From: a virus | Strand: one strand, 5' to 3' | IMG/VR virus record: IMGVR_UViG_3300025133_000350 | Location: 1 to 35,161 of that record | Length of the DNA: 35,161 nt | Shown: positions 23,442 through 31,898 of the stretch, piece after piece | How positions within the stretch are numbered: position 1 is the stretch's first letter | Layout of the letters: every line of letters begins with the position of its first letter | Notes under the pieces: generated by a model | Seen by the model: the letters and a program-made list of their open reading frames with translations, nothing else | Database searches by the model: none | Told to the model about the DNA's origin: nothing | Position numbers and translations under genes: made by a program

Positions 23442-23719
23442 TATTCTGCGCCCTTATTTTTATTTACTAGAGTCATCATAATTGCCTTCATATCTTCTTC
23501 GGTCTGCTCTTCCTTCTCGTTTACAATTGGCATAAAATCAATTGGAGAAAAGGCTTTACTACTCTTACCGCGATTCACATTAGCGATTGTGCTTGAGATG
23601 ATTCCTGCTTGAAGATCGCCTCGTGTGCCGCCAATCGGGTCTAATGAATGGTAAGCAGCCCATTCAGAAAGTTCCCGCGAAGAGAATCTTTCTAAAAGTT
23701 CTTTGACACTGCATCCCAT
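23441..23719 (-). CDS. tail assembly chaperone, T frame (made by -1 frameshift fusion)
   Basis: This 92-aa frame resembles gpT/DUF4035-type tail assembly proteins: KELLERFSSRELSEWAAYHS and IGGTRGDLQAGIISSTIANV. It probably has no independent start. Reading in this frame is open back through position 23767, so after a -1 slip in the upstream gene the ribosome continues as LKRRPERRFYFTLALA into this region, giving a fusion of about 225 aa (23441-24117). The family usually begins with such a RRFYF-LALA segment, which supports the fusion rather than ATG 23719. The fusion chaperones tail tube polymerisation on the tape measure. Confidence 0.85.
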   Translation of the reverse strand: MGCSVKELLERFSSRELSEWAAYHSLDPIGGTRGDLQAGIISSTIANVNRGKSSKAFSPIDFMPIVNEKEEQTEEDMKAIMMTLVNKNKGAE

Positions 23720-23744
23720 CGCAAGGGCTAGGGTAAAATAAAAT

Positions 23745-23773
23745 CGCCGCTCTGGGCGGCGTTTTAGTTTCCC
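23745..23773 (-). promoter_or_regulatory. programmed -1 ribosomal frameshift signal
   Basis: On the minus strand GGGAAAC (23773-23767) is an exact X XXY YYZ slippery heptamer in the reading frame of the upstream gene (codons GGA AAC), directly followed by the zero-frame stop TAA (23766-23764). After a 5-nt spacer comes CGCCGC-CCAGA-GCGGCG (23761-23745), a 6-bp GC stem with 5-nt loop. The -1 frame has no stop from the slip to 23441. Lambda uses GGGAAAG at the same place. The stem is followed by ATTTTATTTT, so it could also act as a weak terminator. Confidence 0.92.
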
Positions 23774-24117
23774 GCTAGTTCCTCGACATCCTCGCCACTA
23801 AGACCATTCAGTTTTTGCGAAACACTGAATATACGATCAAGTGCAGCCGCAGATTTTTTGCCCAGTGCATCAACATCTTTGGCTTCAAACAAGCGAGTGC
23901 CATCTTCTGTGCAAATAGTTAACACAGCGAGTCTGGCACGAATGTTTTTGAGGTTCATATCACGATTCTTGCCCTTGCCCTCCATCATGGATTGCTCGAA
24001 CATGTCTCGCTCAGTTCCTGAAAGCGTCCTCACGAACACATCTCCGCCCCATTCGGGGACGGAGACGAGTTCTTTTGGGAGGTCATCACATTGTAAAATG
24101 GATTTCTTATCTAACAT
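23764..24117 (-). CDS. tail assembly chaperone, G frame
   Basis: The 117-aa protein fits the gpG-like tail chaperone: small, helical, with ELVSVPEWGGDVFVRTLSG and CTEDGTRLFEAKDVDALGKK in the middle, and placed between the tail tube and tape measure genes. It terminates at TAA 23764-23766 right after the GGGAAAC slippery site. Most ribosomes should stop here and a minority shift into the T frame, giving the G:GT ratio needed for tail assembly. ATG 24117 lies 1 bp after the tail tube stop, with no strong Shine-Dalgarno, so coupling is likely. Confidence 0.88.
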   Translation of the reverse strand: MLDKKSILQCDDLPKELVSVPEWGGDVFVRTLSGTERDMFEQSMMEGKGKNRDMNLKNIRARLAVLTICTEDGTRLFEAKDVDALGKKSAAALDRIFSVSQKLNGLSGEDVEELAGN

Positions 24118-24118
24118 A

Positions 24119-24517
24119 TTATTCTGGCCCCGCGAATGTCAACGCACCAGATACTTTGATTGAAAAACTTGCGGTCACTTTGTCATCAATAGAAGCGGAT
24201 GTTGAAAATGAGGTAATAATACCACTAGCAGTGATTGAGGAGGTGTCTGAAAAAGTGATAAGCCAATCTTGTGCGGTTCCAGCATTAAAATCTGTTGTCA
24301 TATCATCGTGATTCTCATCAGCATCTCCATCATAAGATACTTCTAAACTAACTTCGCCACCGTCTATCATGCCCGCGATAAATGTTTTCGCAGACCCACT
24401 AATATCCGTTGTGTCTATTGTTGCAACAGACGCACTTGGGCCTGACACGGATTGCACCAACCCTATGTCCGCACTGTTCCATGAAAATACCGTTCCGTTC
24501 CCTGTAATTGCTGGCAT
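24119..24517 (-). CDS. major tail tube protein
   Basis: The 132-aa beta-rich, T/S/D-rich protein (SGPSASVATIDTTDISGSAK, then a GEVSLEVSYDGDAD segment, then ITFSDTSSITASGIITSFS) is typical of short siphovirus tail tube subunits, and its position between the tail terminator and tail chaperones is diagnostic. It forms the hexameric rings of the tail. AGGAG lies 7 nt before ATG 24517. Confidence 0.85.
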   Translation of the reverse strand: MPAITGNGTVFSWNSADIGLVQSVSGPSASVATIDTTDISGSAKTFIAGMIDGGEVSLEVSYDGDADENHDDMTTDFNAGTAQDWLITFSDTSSITASGIITSFSTSASIDDKVTASFSIKVSGALTFAGPE

Positions 24518-24537
24518 AACTAAAATCTCCTAATTTC

Positions 24538-24945
24538 TTAACTCTCGTACCAAATTATGTAGTCACTAATGATTCGGGAAACGCCCCGATCTTCTGCTAC
24601 TTGTGAATCTTCAATTAAAACATTGTCACCATCATGATGACAACTCTTTACTACTACCCCTTCGCTTGTCCCAGAATAATCCATGAGTGCCTGTCGCACT
24701 TTTTCCGCCAACGTCTTTGCAGCACCATAAGAAGTATCTATGCTTTCAAACGATATAGATGCTCGTGTTATATTAGTGTGTCCTGTTGCACTGTTTTGTG
24801 GTTGTGTTCCCAACAACTGATAGGTTATTGCAGGAAAACTGTTTCCTTGCTGTCTGTGTTCAGGATAAATACGGCTACCAACCAATGCGGTTACATCGGC
24901 ATCATTAACCAGTACACTTCGCAATGCTATTTCAATTGCAGCCAT
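24538..24945 (-). CDS. tail terminator / completion protein (DUF3168-like)
   Basis: Pattern ALRSVLVNDADVTALVGSRI, then FPAITYQLLG, and a long helix YGAAKTLAEKVRQAL match the DUF3168 tail terminator family, which caps the growing tail tube and joins it to the head. Length 135 aa is usual. Overlaps the upstream gp10-like gene by one base. Confidence 0.85.
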   Translation of the reverse strand: MAAIEIALRSVLVNDADVTALVGSRIYPEHRQQGNSFPAITYQLLGTQPQNSATGHTNITRASISFESIDTSYGAAKTLAEKVRQALMDYSGTSEGVVVKSCHHDGDNVLIEDSQVAEDRGVSRIISDYIIWYES

Positions 24946-25466
24946 TAAAGTGTCCCCCTAAATGATGCTATTACAGTTCTGCGAACTTCTCTTGTAATTT
25001 GTCGTATAGCTTCATCTTGGTTACTTTCAAAAGTTTTTTTCATAAACCTTGTTGCAGGAAAACTCTTTAACGAAGTGGGCGGTCTATCTTTGAATACGTC
25101 TGTTCGCCACCATTGCGGCAGATTCCTTGGATGAAAAATCTTCTTTGTTGAAACTCTTGTCTTTGTTCCATATTCTACAAAATTTGCGTACCACGCATCG
25201 TTCTTAGATCCTCTTCCGGCATCTACCCCTGTTGTACCCTTAATAGCACCAAACTTCTTTGACACCTTACTTTTAATAGATTTTCTCAATCGTTTGCTAT
25301 GACCAACTGGCGCATTTGCTTTTCCTGCCACGCGAAAAACCTTGTTACCCTTACGGACAGCGCGACGAAGCATGTTCGCCTGTGTTCTTTCATCAAACTT
25401 CTTTATTCTTTTATCAAACTTTTTGAAGCCTGTCCAAGACATTGTTATGCTTACATCTTTTGCCAT
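24945..25466 (-). CDS. HK97 gp10-like head-tail connector/tail protein
   Basis: The 173-aa basic protein begins with GFKKFDKRIKKFDERTQANM and continues RRAVRKGNKVFRVAGKANAP, characteristic of the HK97 gp10-like family involved in neck or tail-completion structure. It lies between the head closure and tail terminator genes, one-base overlaps on both sides. Confidence 0.88.
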   Translation of the reverse strand: MAKDVSITMSWTGFKKFDKRIKKFDERTQANMLRRAVRKGNKVFRVAGKANAPVGHSKRLRKSIKSKVSKKFGAIKGTTGVDAGRGSKNDAWYANFVEYGTKTRVSTKKIFHPRNLPQWWRTDVFKDRPPTSLKSFPATRFMKKTFESNQDEAIRQITREVRRTVIASFRGTL

Positions 25467-25795
25467 TACTCAGACACCTCCTCAACGCAAAAAAGCGACA
25501 TTCTTTCATCCCGCTCGTTTACATTTAACACTGAGTCAATGTTCAACACACGACTGCCAAATAGCAGTCTGCATTTTGGAGAAACACTACCGTTGTATCT
25601 CATCACAACACGGTGCGAAACAATCCCGGCTTTCCCCTCGCCTATATCTCGCTCTGACCCGCTCACTGGCTCAACAGCAGCCCAAACAGTGTCGCCTGTT
25701 GACCAACTGCCTGTTGCCTCACCATAGTCATCTAAAGTCGTGCTTTGACTTTGAATCGCTACGCGGTGTCGTAATCTTCCGGCTCGAACACTCAT
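25466..25795 (-). CDS. head-tail adaptor / head closure protein (SPP1 gp16-like)
   Basis: The 109-aa protein starts with GRLRHRVAIQSQSTTLDDYG, then WAAVEPVSG, and HRVVMRYNGSVSPKCRLLF, the standard pattern of phage head-tail adaptor proteins that close the portal channel after packaging. Overlaps the upstream connector gene by 4 bp. Confidence 0.9.
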   Translation of the reverse strand: MSVRAGRLRHRVAIQSQSTTLDDYGEATGSWSTGDTVWAAVEPVSGSERDIGEGKAGIVSHRVVMRYNGSVSPKCRLLFGSRVLNIDSVLNVNERDERMSLFCVEEVSE

Positions 25796-26367
25796 CCTAA
25801 ATCTGGTATCCGATATTGTGTCAACAGTGCATCTATTGCAAGTGGCACAAGATGTACCTTCATGTCAACGGTTGAACCTTCTCTGTTTTCATACCAATGT
25901 GCAACCAAGTGTTTGATTGCTAACTTGATTCCTTCTGGCACATCACCAGCCGCTCCATAACCAGCAACAAAAGTTACGATTACTGCGTCCATTTGACTGC
26001 GAACGCTTGGCCAATCCTCGTCAACGTCTGGCCGCACTCTCGCTGGCTTACTATTCGCGTCTACGACATACTCGCCTGATGACCATGTTTGGGTTGCGCC
26101 GTCCGTGTCAACATATTGAATACTGGTAACACTCTGTGAAGGCGATTTCGGAAGGCGTATCTCTGTTGCCGGAAATTCATCTAATCTAAGTTCAAGTGTT
26201 TGTGTAACAAACGCCCTGCCAGTATATGTCTGAGCATACAGCGTAGCACCAGTGATAAGACCACCGATTAAGGTGTCGTCGTCCGATGTGTCTACACGCA
26301 TGTGCGACTTTGCTTCTGTAACGGTTACAGGGTTTGTTGCCGGATCACTTGATACTACAAGGCTCAT
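25792..26367 (-). CDS. head-tail connector protein (HK97 gp6-like)
   Basis: VTVTEAKSHMRVDTSDDDTL and the helix LIGGLITGATLYAQTYTG are typical of gp6/gp15-like connectors that form the ring below the portal. The C-terminal half (IKLAIKHLVAHWYENREGS, then a VPLAIDALLTQYR segment) also matches the family. 191 aa is within its usual range. ATGA overlap with the upstream small gene. Confidence 0.88.
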   Translation of the reverse strand: MSLVVSSDPATNPVTVTEAKSHMRVDTSDDDTLIGGLITGATLYAQTYTGRAFVTQTLELRLDEFPATEIRLPKSPSQSVTSIQYVDTDGATQTWSSGEYVVDANSKPARVRPDVDEDWPSVRSQMDAVIVTFVAGYGAAGDVPEGIKLAIKHLVAHWYENREGSTVDMKVHLVPLAIDALLTQYRIPDLG

Positions 26368-26585
26368 TCTTCAGGTGTTTCCACAGTAGATGCCTTGACA
26401 TCTGCGGTTTCTTTTTTAGAAACTTTAGTTTTTCTAACAACCTTGCTTGAACCAGAGGCTGGCTTTAAGATCCCGCGAACGACTAGGTGTTTTGCGTAAC
26501 CCTCGTCTAGTTCTACAACTTTGCCAACAGGAAGAAACGATCTGCCATCTTTACCTTGTCCACATTTAATTACTTCATATTCCAT
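26364..26585 (-). CDS. small head-region protein, 73 aa
   Basis: Short protein with a beta-like N-terminal half (VGKVVELDEGYAKHLVVRGI) and a K/S/T/E-rich flexible C-terminus. Similar small proteins often lie between capsid and connector genes, sometimes as decoration or assembly factors. ATG 26585 is chosen because GGAG lies 7 nt upstream; an in-frame TTG at 26597 is an alternative. Function unknown. Confidence 0.6.
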   Translation of the reverse strand: MEYEVIKCGQGKDGRSFLPVGKVVELDEGYAKHLVVRGILKPASGSSKVVRKTKVSKKETADVKASTVETPEE

Positions 26586-26607
26586 ATTTTTCTCCAAACT
26601 GGCGTGA

Positions 26608-26641
26608 AGGGTAGCCTAAAACTATTGTCTCAGGCTACCCT
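26608..26641. other. 10-bp perfect inverted repeat after the capsid gene
   Basis: AGGGTAGCCT (26608-26617) and AGGCTACCCT (26632-26641) form a perfect stem with a 14-nt loop. It lies just downstream of the capsid stop (26656) on the minus strand. No T-run follows in either direction, so it looks like an mRNA-stabilising or processing hairpin rather than a full terminator, perhaps helping keep capsid mRNA abundant relative to downstream genes. Confidence 0.8.
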
Positions 26642-26655
26642 AAATAGCCAATGGT

Positions 26656-27849
26656 TTACGCCATTAAAAGGTGCTTAACTGCGGCGGATGAAGTCAAAAC
26701 TCCATCAGTACGACGAGTAGCTTTAAAGCCTACTTGGTCGGTTGCAGCATAAAGTTCGTTCAAGCGTTGTAAAACAACTGAGCCACGATCAGCGATCCAG
26801 TAATAACTAAAATCGCCAAAGAGAATTGGCTTGAGTCCCGTTGTCATTGCTTCGCAATCTTCAGCGATCACAACTGGTCTGCCGAGAATTGTATCTGGCG
26901 CACCCATCGCTAAAGATGGTTGCCATACATATCGGTTGTCGCCATCTTTAAGTTTTCGAATTGCTCCTGCGGCTGTTGAATTAAACATCCACGTTGCGTT
27001 TTTACGATAACCTTGTCCAAGCGAGTAGTAGTGTTCAATAATTTCATCAGCAGTTACGGCTGTTTCAGATGCAGCAGTTGTACCCACAGATGAACCATCA
27101 GTTACGCCTGTTGGTTTCGCAGAACCATCACCATTAACGAATGATGTTTCTTCGAGATTTGCAAGACCGCGACCGATGTTACGTCCAAGATAGGATGACA
27201 TATCAAATACTGAGTCAAAGAGTAGTTCATTTGAAATTTGAACAATTACAGCAGCCTTGTATGCACTAAGCGACGCTTGAGCCATTACTGGGTCTGTGCC
27301 ACCTATTGAGACTTCTTCTGCTACCCAAACAGCAACCGTTGCAGATGATTCAACTGGGATGTTGCGATCTGATTCTGTTGCAATTACAGTAGCAAGTTTA
27401 CGCATTTGACTTTCATCGTCAAGTGTTTCAACAATCATACGCTGAACAGTTGTTTCAGTAGCGTAACCGCCCTCTGAATTTACTCCTGCTTCCATAGCAC
27501 GGAGTTCTGCGGAGGTTAAACCGTTTTGACCACGGCGAAGGTATGATGTAAACGCATCACGATATTCGCGTGTTGCAAGTGGATTGGTTTCCCGATCCTC
27601 ATCATCACCCTTATCAATCGCCAATTCGGTTTTACGTTCTTCAACCTGAGCGAGTTTTTCAGTGTACTGATCTAATCGCTGTCGTTGTGCGATTTCTGCT
27701 TCCATGACATCTGAGTCATTTAGCATGGTGTCCACTTTTTCACGCTGTTCTGCGTTCAGTTCACGACCCTCTGCGTCCGCAGCGTCGATGATGGAGCGAG
27801 CATCTGTAATCAGTGCCGCTCTTTTTTCAACCATTTCTTGAGTGTTCAT
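26656..27849 (-). CDS. HK97-fold major capsid protein with N-terminal scaffolding delta domain
   Basis: About 397 aa. Residues 1-85 are a charged coiled coil resembling the HK97 delta domain that is removed by the prohead protease; the body contains YREAF-like segments, EGGYATETTVQRMIVETLDD, QISNELLFDSVFDMSSYLGR, GDGSAKPTG and LGRPVVIAEDCEAM, all usual for HK97-type capsids. The protease gene directly upstream supports cleavage. AGGA is 9 nt before ATG 27849; ATG 27858 is an alternative start but lies directly against the AGGA. Confidence 0.93.
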   Translation of the reverse strand: MNTQEMVEKRAALITDARSIIDAADAEGRELNAEQREKVDTMLNDSDVMEAEIAQRQRLDQYTEKLAQVEERKTELAIDKGDDEDRETNPLATREYRDAFTSYLRRGQNGLTSAELRAMEAGVNSEGGYATETTVQRMIVETLDDESQMRKLATVIATESDRNIPVESSATVAVWVAEEVSIGGTDPVMAQASLSAYKAAVIVQISNELLFDSVFDMSSYLGRNIGRGLANLEETSFVNGDGSAKPTGVTDGSSVGTTAASETAVTADEIIEHYYSLGQGYRKNATWMFNSTAAGAIRKLKDGDNRYVWQPSLAMGAPDTILGRPVVIAEDCEAMTTGLKPILFGDFSYYWIADRGSVVLQRLNELYAATDQVGFKATRRTDGVLTSSAAVKHLLMA

Positions 27850-27858
27850 ATTACTCAT

Positions 27859-28060
27859 TCCTAAAATACGCCGTAAGCATACACAATGCAGCCACGACTA
27901 TGTTTTGTTTACAAAAAACCAGTAGATCGTACTGCATCGGCAGAAAGGAATCTAATATGTCAGAACACGCGATGGACAGGCAACGGCCTCCGAGCCATAA
28001 GGCTCACATAATTCCTCACCTCTTTATACAGAGTGTGTCTAGTATTTCAGCATATTTTTG
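27859..28060. other. intergenic region between protease and capsid genes
   Basis: About 200 bp with no convincing minus-strand gene. It contains a small perfect stem GAGCC-ATAA-GGCTC (27992-28005) and an A/T-rich part near 28040. A strong capsid promoter could be expected here, but I find no clear -35/-10 pair. A plus-strand frame (27957-28184) has AAAGGAA upstream but runs antisense into the protease gene. Confidence 0.4.
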
Positions 28061-28645
28061 TTATTTTTTTGCTTCATACGCTCTTAGCCGCAATCGTAGA
28101 TCAGAATCATCAACCTTCTCTGGCTCAACGACAACTTCCTTTTTAGACAGTTCCATAGACCGAACCGCTACCTCAGTATCTTGATACGCTGGCCACGCAA
28201 CTACTGAAACCTCAAGGAGTTCCACATCCTCAAGGGTGCGAACCTCTTGACCATCTTCTGTGTTCCAAGAATCAGTCTCAACAATAAACCCAAAAGACAT
28301 TGAATCAATGTCCCCTCGGCGTACTGACTCAACAATATCTCGTCCGACGGTTGTGTCGGGTGGATCAATCTCGACTCTTAGCCCATGTTCATCTTCAAAC
28401 ACATCTAGCGTTCCAGCCTTATTCCGCCCAATGACTTGATTTGAATCATGTCCAACCAAAGCACGAACATCGGCTCCGTCTGTCAACGTCCTTGAAAACG
28501 CACCGGGTTTGATGACTTCAACGAATCCACCCAAATCTTCGCTTCGAGAATTAAAAACGGCTGCATAGCCACTAATTTTAGGCTTACCACTTGCACTACC
28601 CTCAACACGAATCTCTTTTACTGTTCTAATTTCTTTATTATTCAT
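28061..28645 (-). CDS. HK97-type prohead serine protease
   Basis: The 194-aa protein has the U35 prohead protease pattern: GKPKISGYAAVFNSRSEDLG, IKPGAFSRTL, ALVGHD with the likely catalytic histidine (H66), and GDIDSMSFGF with the nucleophilic serine region (S115-S117). It cleaves the capsid delta domain during maturation. ATGA overlap with the portal gene. Confidence 0.92.
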   Translation of the reverse strand: MNNKEIRTVKEIRVEGSASGKPKISGYAAVFNSRSEDLGGFVEVIKPGAFSRTLTDGADVRALVGHDSNQVIGRNKAGTLDVFEDEHGLRVEIDPPDTTVGRDIVESVRRGDIDSMSFGFIVETDSWNTEDGQEVRTLEDVELLEVSVVAWPAYQDTEVAVRSMELSKKEVVVEPEKVDDSDLRLRLRAYEAKK

Positions 28646-30267
28646 TTCTTACTCCACGAGCCATAAATCGACTCTGCTAATAATTTGGCAGCATCTGCCG
28701 TTGTTTCGTCGTACCAATTCTTCAATTCTGCTGATGCCACCAAAGCATCGCTATCATTTTCCCTTAAAATCCTTGCCAACCCCTTGAGTGATTCTTCCGC
28801 AACCTCGGCGGCTTCCACCCTGATGGCGGATCGCAATAATTCAGCATTCATACCAGTTGCCTCTACAATTGGTTCAGTTATTTCGATCAACCTATCTGGC
28901 AGCCGTTTTGAGGCAACAGTCATCTCATCAACAAGTTTTTGTGGATTTACCCGCTTCTCAAGATGCTTAGTTGCCAGCCTACGACCCGCATTCGCTTCTA
29001 TTGCCAATGCCCTATTACAAGATTCTTTCAGCCACTCTAATATAGATGGTTGAATACTTCGATCTTCATCACTCTCCTGCTCTGGTTCACTAGGCTGTTC
29101 GTTTGTTATATCTGTCATGTTTAATGGTTGTAGATATATGTCGCCGCCCTCGACAGGGTTAAGGTTTTCTTTATGACGGATCTCATTAACACTCAAGATG
29201 CCAGAATCCCTAGCAATCTTATATGCACTAAACCTAGCCTCAGTGTCGCCTCGCAACAGCCCATCAACATTGTGTTCAGCGAACACAGAATCAGCCATTA
29301 CAAGCTTGCGCTTGATTTCTTGTTCCCAACGTGCTAGCCAAGGCAATAGGGTATCACGATAGAAACTTAATTGTTGTGCCTCAATATTGCTGAATGTGGC
29401 ATACTGAAGATCTCCAAGAGTATGGGGTGGCACACGATACAAACGAGCAATTTCAGCCACTTGGAACCGCCTTGTTTCGAGCCATTGGGCATCATCAGAA
29501 GGTATTGAGATGTTATGAAACTTCATCCCCTCCTCCAGAATCGCCACTCGGCTAGAGTTGCCAGCACCACGATGTAATTTCTCCCAACTTTCACGAAGGT
29601 TCTTCACACCATCTTCAGACAATTTGCCGGGATGTTCAAGAACGCCTCCGGGATGTGCGGCATTTGAGAATCTGTCTCCGCCCATCTTTTCTGCGGCAAC
29701 AGTTAGCCCTAGTGCTTCACGAGCAAGGCGAATGGGTGACTTGCCAATTATGCCATCTGATGAGTAACTCTTAATATGTAAGATTTGCGATGGCTTCAAG
29801 ACAACCCTTTGGTCGTAAACATAAAACAACTCCCCGCCGTCAATACGAATTTCCACATTGTCTGGTAATAGCGGCCAAAGTTCTGCGGGTCTACCAGCAC
29901 CATCTCTAACGATTTCGGCATATCCGTTACCGTGCGTCAACGCATTGCCTGTCATAACCTCGCGGAAGGTATATGATGACATCTCTGAATTAGGCTCGTC
30001 GTGCAGCAACCGCCAAAGGGTGTTTTCTCTAAATTCCTGCCGCGTGCCATCATTATTGTCTTTATACACCTTCAAAGGTAACGCGGCAAGAGTTTCTGCA
30101 ATAACTCTTACAGCAGCATAAACCGCAGTAATTGATAACGCAGACTCTGGGGTTACGGTTACGCCAGAGGATGTTGGTGGTCCAATCAGTGCCTCGTTTA
30201 GCCATTGAGGAGGATTCCCCAATCCCGCCCTCTCTTCTACTTCATTTGTTTTTTCTATTTCACTCAT
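28642..30267 (-). CDS. portal protein (HK97 family) with long C-terminal extension
   Basis: The first about 390 residues match HK97-type portals: SALSITAVYAAVRVIAETLA, YKDNNDGTRQEF, NALTHGNGYAEIVRDGAGRP, IARLYRVPPHTLGDLQYATF and VNEIRHKENLNPVEGGD. Residues about 400-541 are an extra helical, charged region (EWLKESCNRALAIEANAGRR and onward), longer than in the classical 420-aa portals. It may contact the capsid interior or be a remnant of a fused morphogenesis domain. Overlaps terminase and protease by ATGA. Confidence 0.93.
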   Translation of the reverse strand: MSEIEKTNEVEERAGLGNPPQWLNEALIGPPTSSGVTVTPESALSITAVYAAVRVIAETLAALPLKVYKDNNDGTRQEFRENTLWRLLHDEPNSEMSSYTFREVMTGNALTHGNGYAEIVRDGAGRPAELWPLLPDNVEIRIDGGELFYVYDQRVVLKPSQILHIKSYSSDGIIGKSPIRLAREALGLTVAAEKMGGDRFSNAAHPGGVLEHPGKLSEDGVKNLRESWEKLHRGAGNSSRVAILEEGMKFHNISIPSDDAQWLETRRFQVAEIARLYRVPPHTLGDLQYATFSNIEAQQLSFYRDTLLPWLARWEQEIKRKLVMADSVFAEHNVDGLLRGDTEARFSAYKIARDSGILSVNEIRHKENLNPVEGGDIYLQPLNMTDITNEQPSEPEQESDEDRSIQPSILEWLKESCNRALAIEANAGRRLATKHLEKRVNPQKLVDEMTVASKRLPDRLIEITEPIVEATGMNAELLRSAIRVEAAEVAEESLKGLARILRENDSDALVASAELKNWYDETTADAAKLLAESIYGSWSKK

Positions 30268-31898
30268 AAGATTGTCAATCCACGATCCTCGTCGTTGTAA
30301 ATACTTCGTTCATCACCCATACGCCCATCATCGTCAAGCATCGCTCTACCCAGAGCCATCACTAATGCAACTATCGGGTCGATACGTTGCAGGGAGTGTT
30401 TCTTGCTTGGTCGAATGTTTTGATTATTATCTGTTTCTATTGCCACGTTTGATGCACACCACCTCAGTACAGGGTGGTCGAAGTGGCACAACCTTCCCTC
30501 TGTAACTAACGCTTCTAGGTAGTGGCTAGGCTCTGTCATCGTCCTGAACGCCTGAGGAACCGCCGCCACAGGTACGCCTTCGTCCTCAAGTCTCTTCGCC
30601 ACGAGTTTTGCGTTCCAAGGGTCAATCGCAACTTGTTGAACCGAAAATCTGGTACACGCATCCAAAACAGTTTGGACGATGGTTTCATGGTCAATTGTCT
30701 CTCCTGTCGTTGTTCTCATATCTCCGTCGTCGTACCAAACATCGTAAGGAACCCGATCTTCCCTTGCTCGCAGGAATAACCTTTCGTGAGGCAGGAAAGT
30801 ATTGGTAACAACCGCATAACGATCATCTTCCATTCGCACCACCATTACAACTGCGGTAAGGTCGTGCCTTTCTGAAAGGTCAATACCAATCCAACACGGC
30901 AAACCTTCTTCGAGTTCTATATCTAAATCGCCATCTCTTGTACAAGAATCCCACCTCTCCATAGAAATCCATCGGTCGGCTTGCTCGGTCCACCTGTTCA
31001 AATATAGTCTTAGAAACGAGTTTCTAAAGCCCGGAACATCTTTTGCTCTTTTACATTCTCTTTCCAGAAAATCTGTGCTGACGCTGATGTCAAGATTTGG
31101 ATTTGCTTTTTTCCATGTTTCAGGATCTTCCCAATCATCGTCTGCTCCTGCGGCGAAGATTACTGGCAAGAATGCCGGATCTTCAATAATCCCATCCCGC
31201 ACCTGTTCAGCGTACTTATGCACCTCATAACAGATTGTTGTTTGATCGTACCCCGCCGTAGTAATACCGATTACCAGTGGCTGGCGGCGCGCTCCTGTTG
31301 ATGTGACCAAAGTGTCCCAAAGATCTCTCGATTTCTGAGTGTGCAATTCATCGAAGATAATTCCATGAGCATTGAAGCCGTGTGCTGAGTGTGCGTCTGC
31401 GGCTATACAGCGATATGTACTCTTTGTAGAGTCAACCATAATTGAGTTACGATACAGGGTGCATCTCTTGTTAAGTATGTCATCGCTCTGGACAAAGCCC
31501 TTTGCAACTTGGAACACAATACCAGCTTGATCTCGATCAGAGGCAGCACCATACACTTCAGCCCCCGCCTCACCATCTGCGGTCAACAAATACAAAGCCA
31601 AGCCAGCAGCAAGGTGTGACTTCCCATTCTTTCGAGGAATCTCCATGTAGGAAGTTCTGTACCGCCTAGATCCATCACGCCTCTTCCACCCAAACAAGTT
31701 CCCGATAATTGCCCGTTGCCAACCAGATAACTCAAACGGCTTACCATTAAACTTACCCTTACCATGTCGCAAAAACTTGGGGAAAAACTCAATTGCACGA
31801 GTGGCTTCATCTTCGTCAAACCAATGGTCATCGGTTGCCGTCGTAGCGGGGTCATACCCTCCCGGCAAAGATTCTAGTTTTAGGCTTGCTTCAGCCAA
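30264..31898 (-). CDS. terminase large subunit (Terminase_1-like)
   Basis: The 544-aa protein has ATPase motifs EIPRKNGKSH (86-95, Walker A-like) and GIIFDELH (179-186, Walker B with DE), and a nuclease domain starting WIGIDLSERHDLTAV with catalytic D340, then VAIDPWNAK near 437. It drives DNA packaging and cuts concatemers. Pairs with the P27-type small subunit immediately upstream. This family is usual for HK97-like cos or pac phages; the window does not show which. Confidence 0.95.
   Translation of the reverse strand: MAEASLKLESLPGGYDPATTATDDHWFDEDEATRAIEFFPKFLRHGKGKFNGKPFELSGWQRAIIGNLFGWKRRDGSRRYRTSYMEIPRKNGKSHLAAGLALYLLTADGEAGAEVYGAASDRDQAGIVFQVAKGFVQSDDILNKRCTLYRNSIMVDSTKSTYRCIAADAHSAHGFNAHGIIFDELHTQKSRDLWDTLVTSTGARRQPLVIGITTAGYDQTTICYEVHKYAEQVRDGIIEDPAFLPVIFAAGADDDWEDPETWKKANPNLDISVSTDFLERECKRAKDVPGFRNSFLRLYLNRWTEQADRWISMERWDSCTRDGDLDIELEEGLPCWIGIDLSERHDLTAVVMVVRMEDDRYAVVTNTFLPHERLFLRAREDRVPYDVWYDDGDMRTTTGETIDHETIVQTVLDACTRFSVQQVAIDPWNAKLVAKRLEDEGVPVAAVPQAFRTMTEPSHYLEALVTEGRLCHFDHPVLRWCASNVAIETDNNQNIRPSKKHSLQRIDPIVALVMALGRAMLDDDGRMGDERSIYNDEDRGLTIL

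Noticed and set aside
23745-23761. Stem-loop read as an intrinsic terminator between chaperone and tape measure genes
   Set aside because: It has a following T-rich tract, but its exact placement after the slippery heptamer and the need to express the tape measure gene favour a frameshift role.
27957-28184. Plus-strand frame of 75 codons with AAAGGAA upstream between the protease and capsid genes
   Set aside because: Two thirds of it is antisense to the protease gene, it is isolated on the wrong strand, and its C-terminus reads as a shadow (S/T/R-rich).
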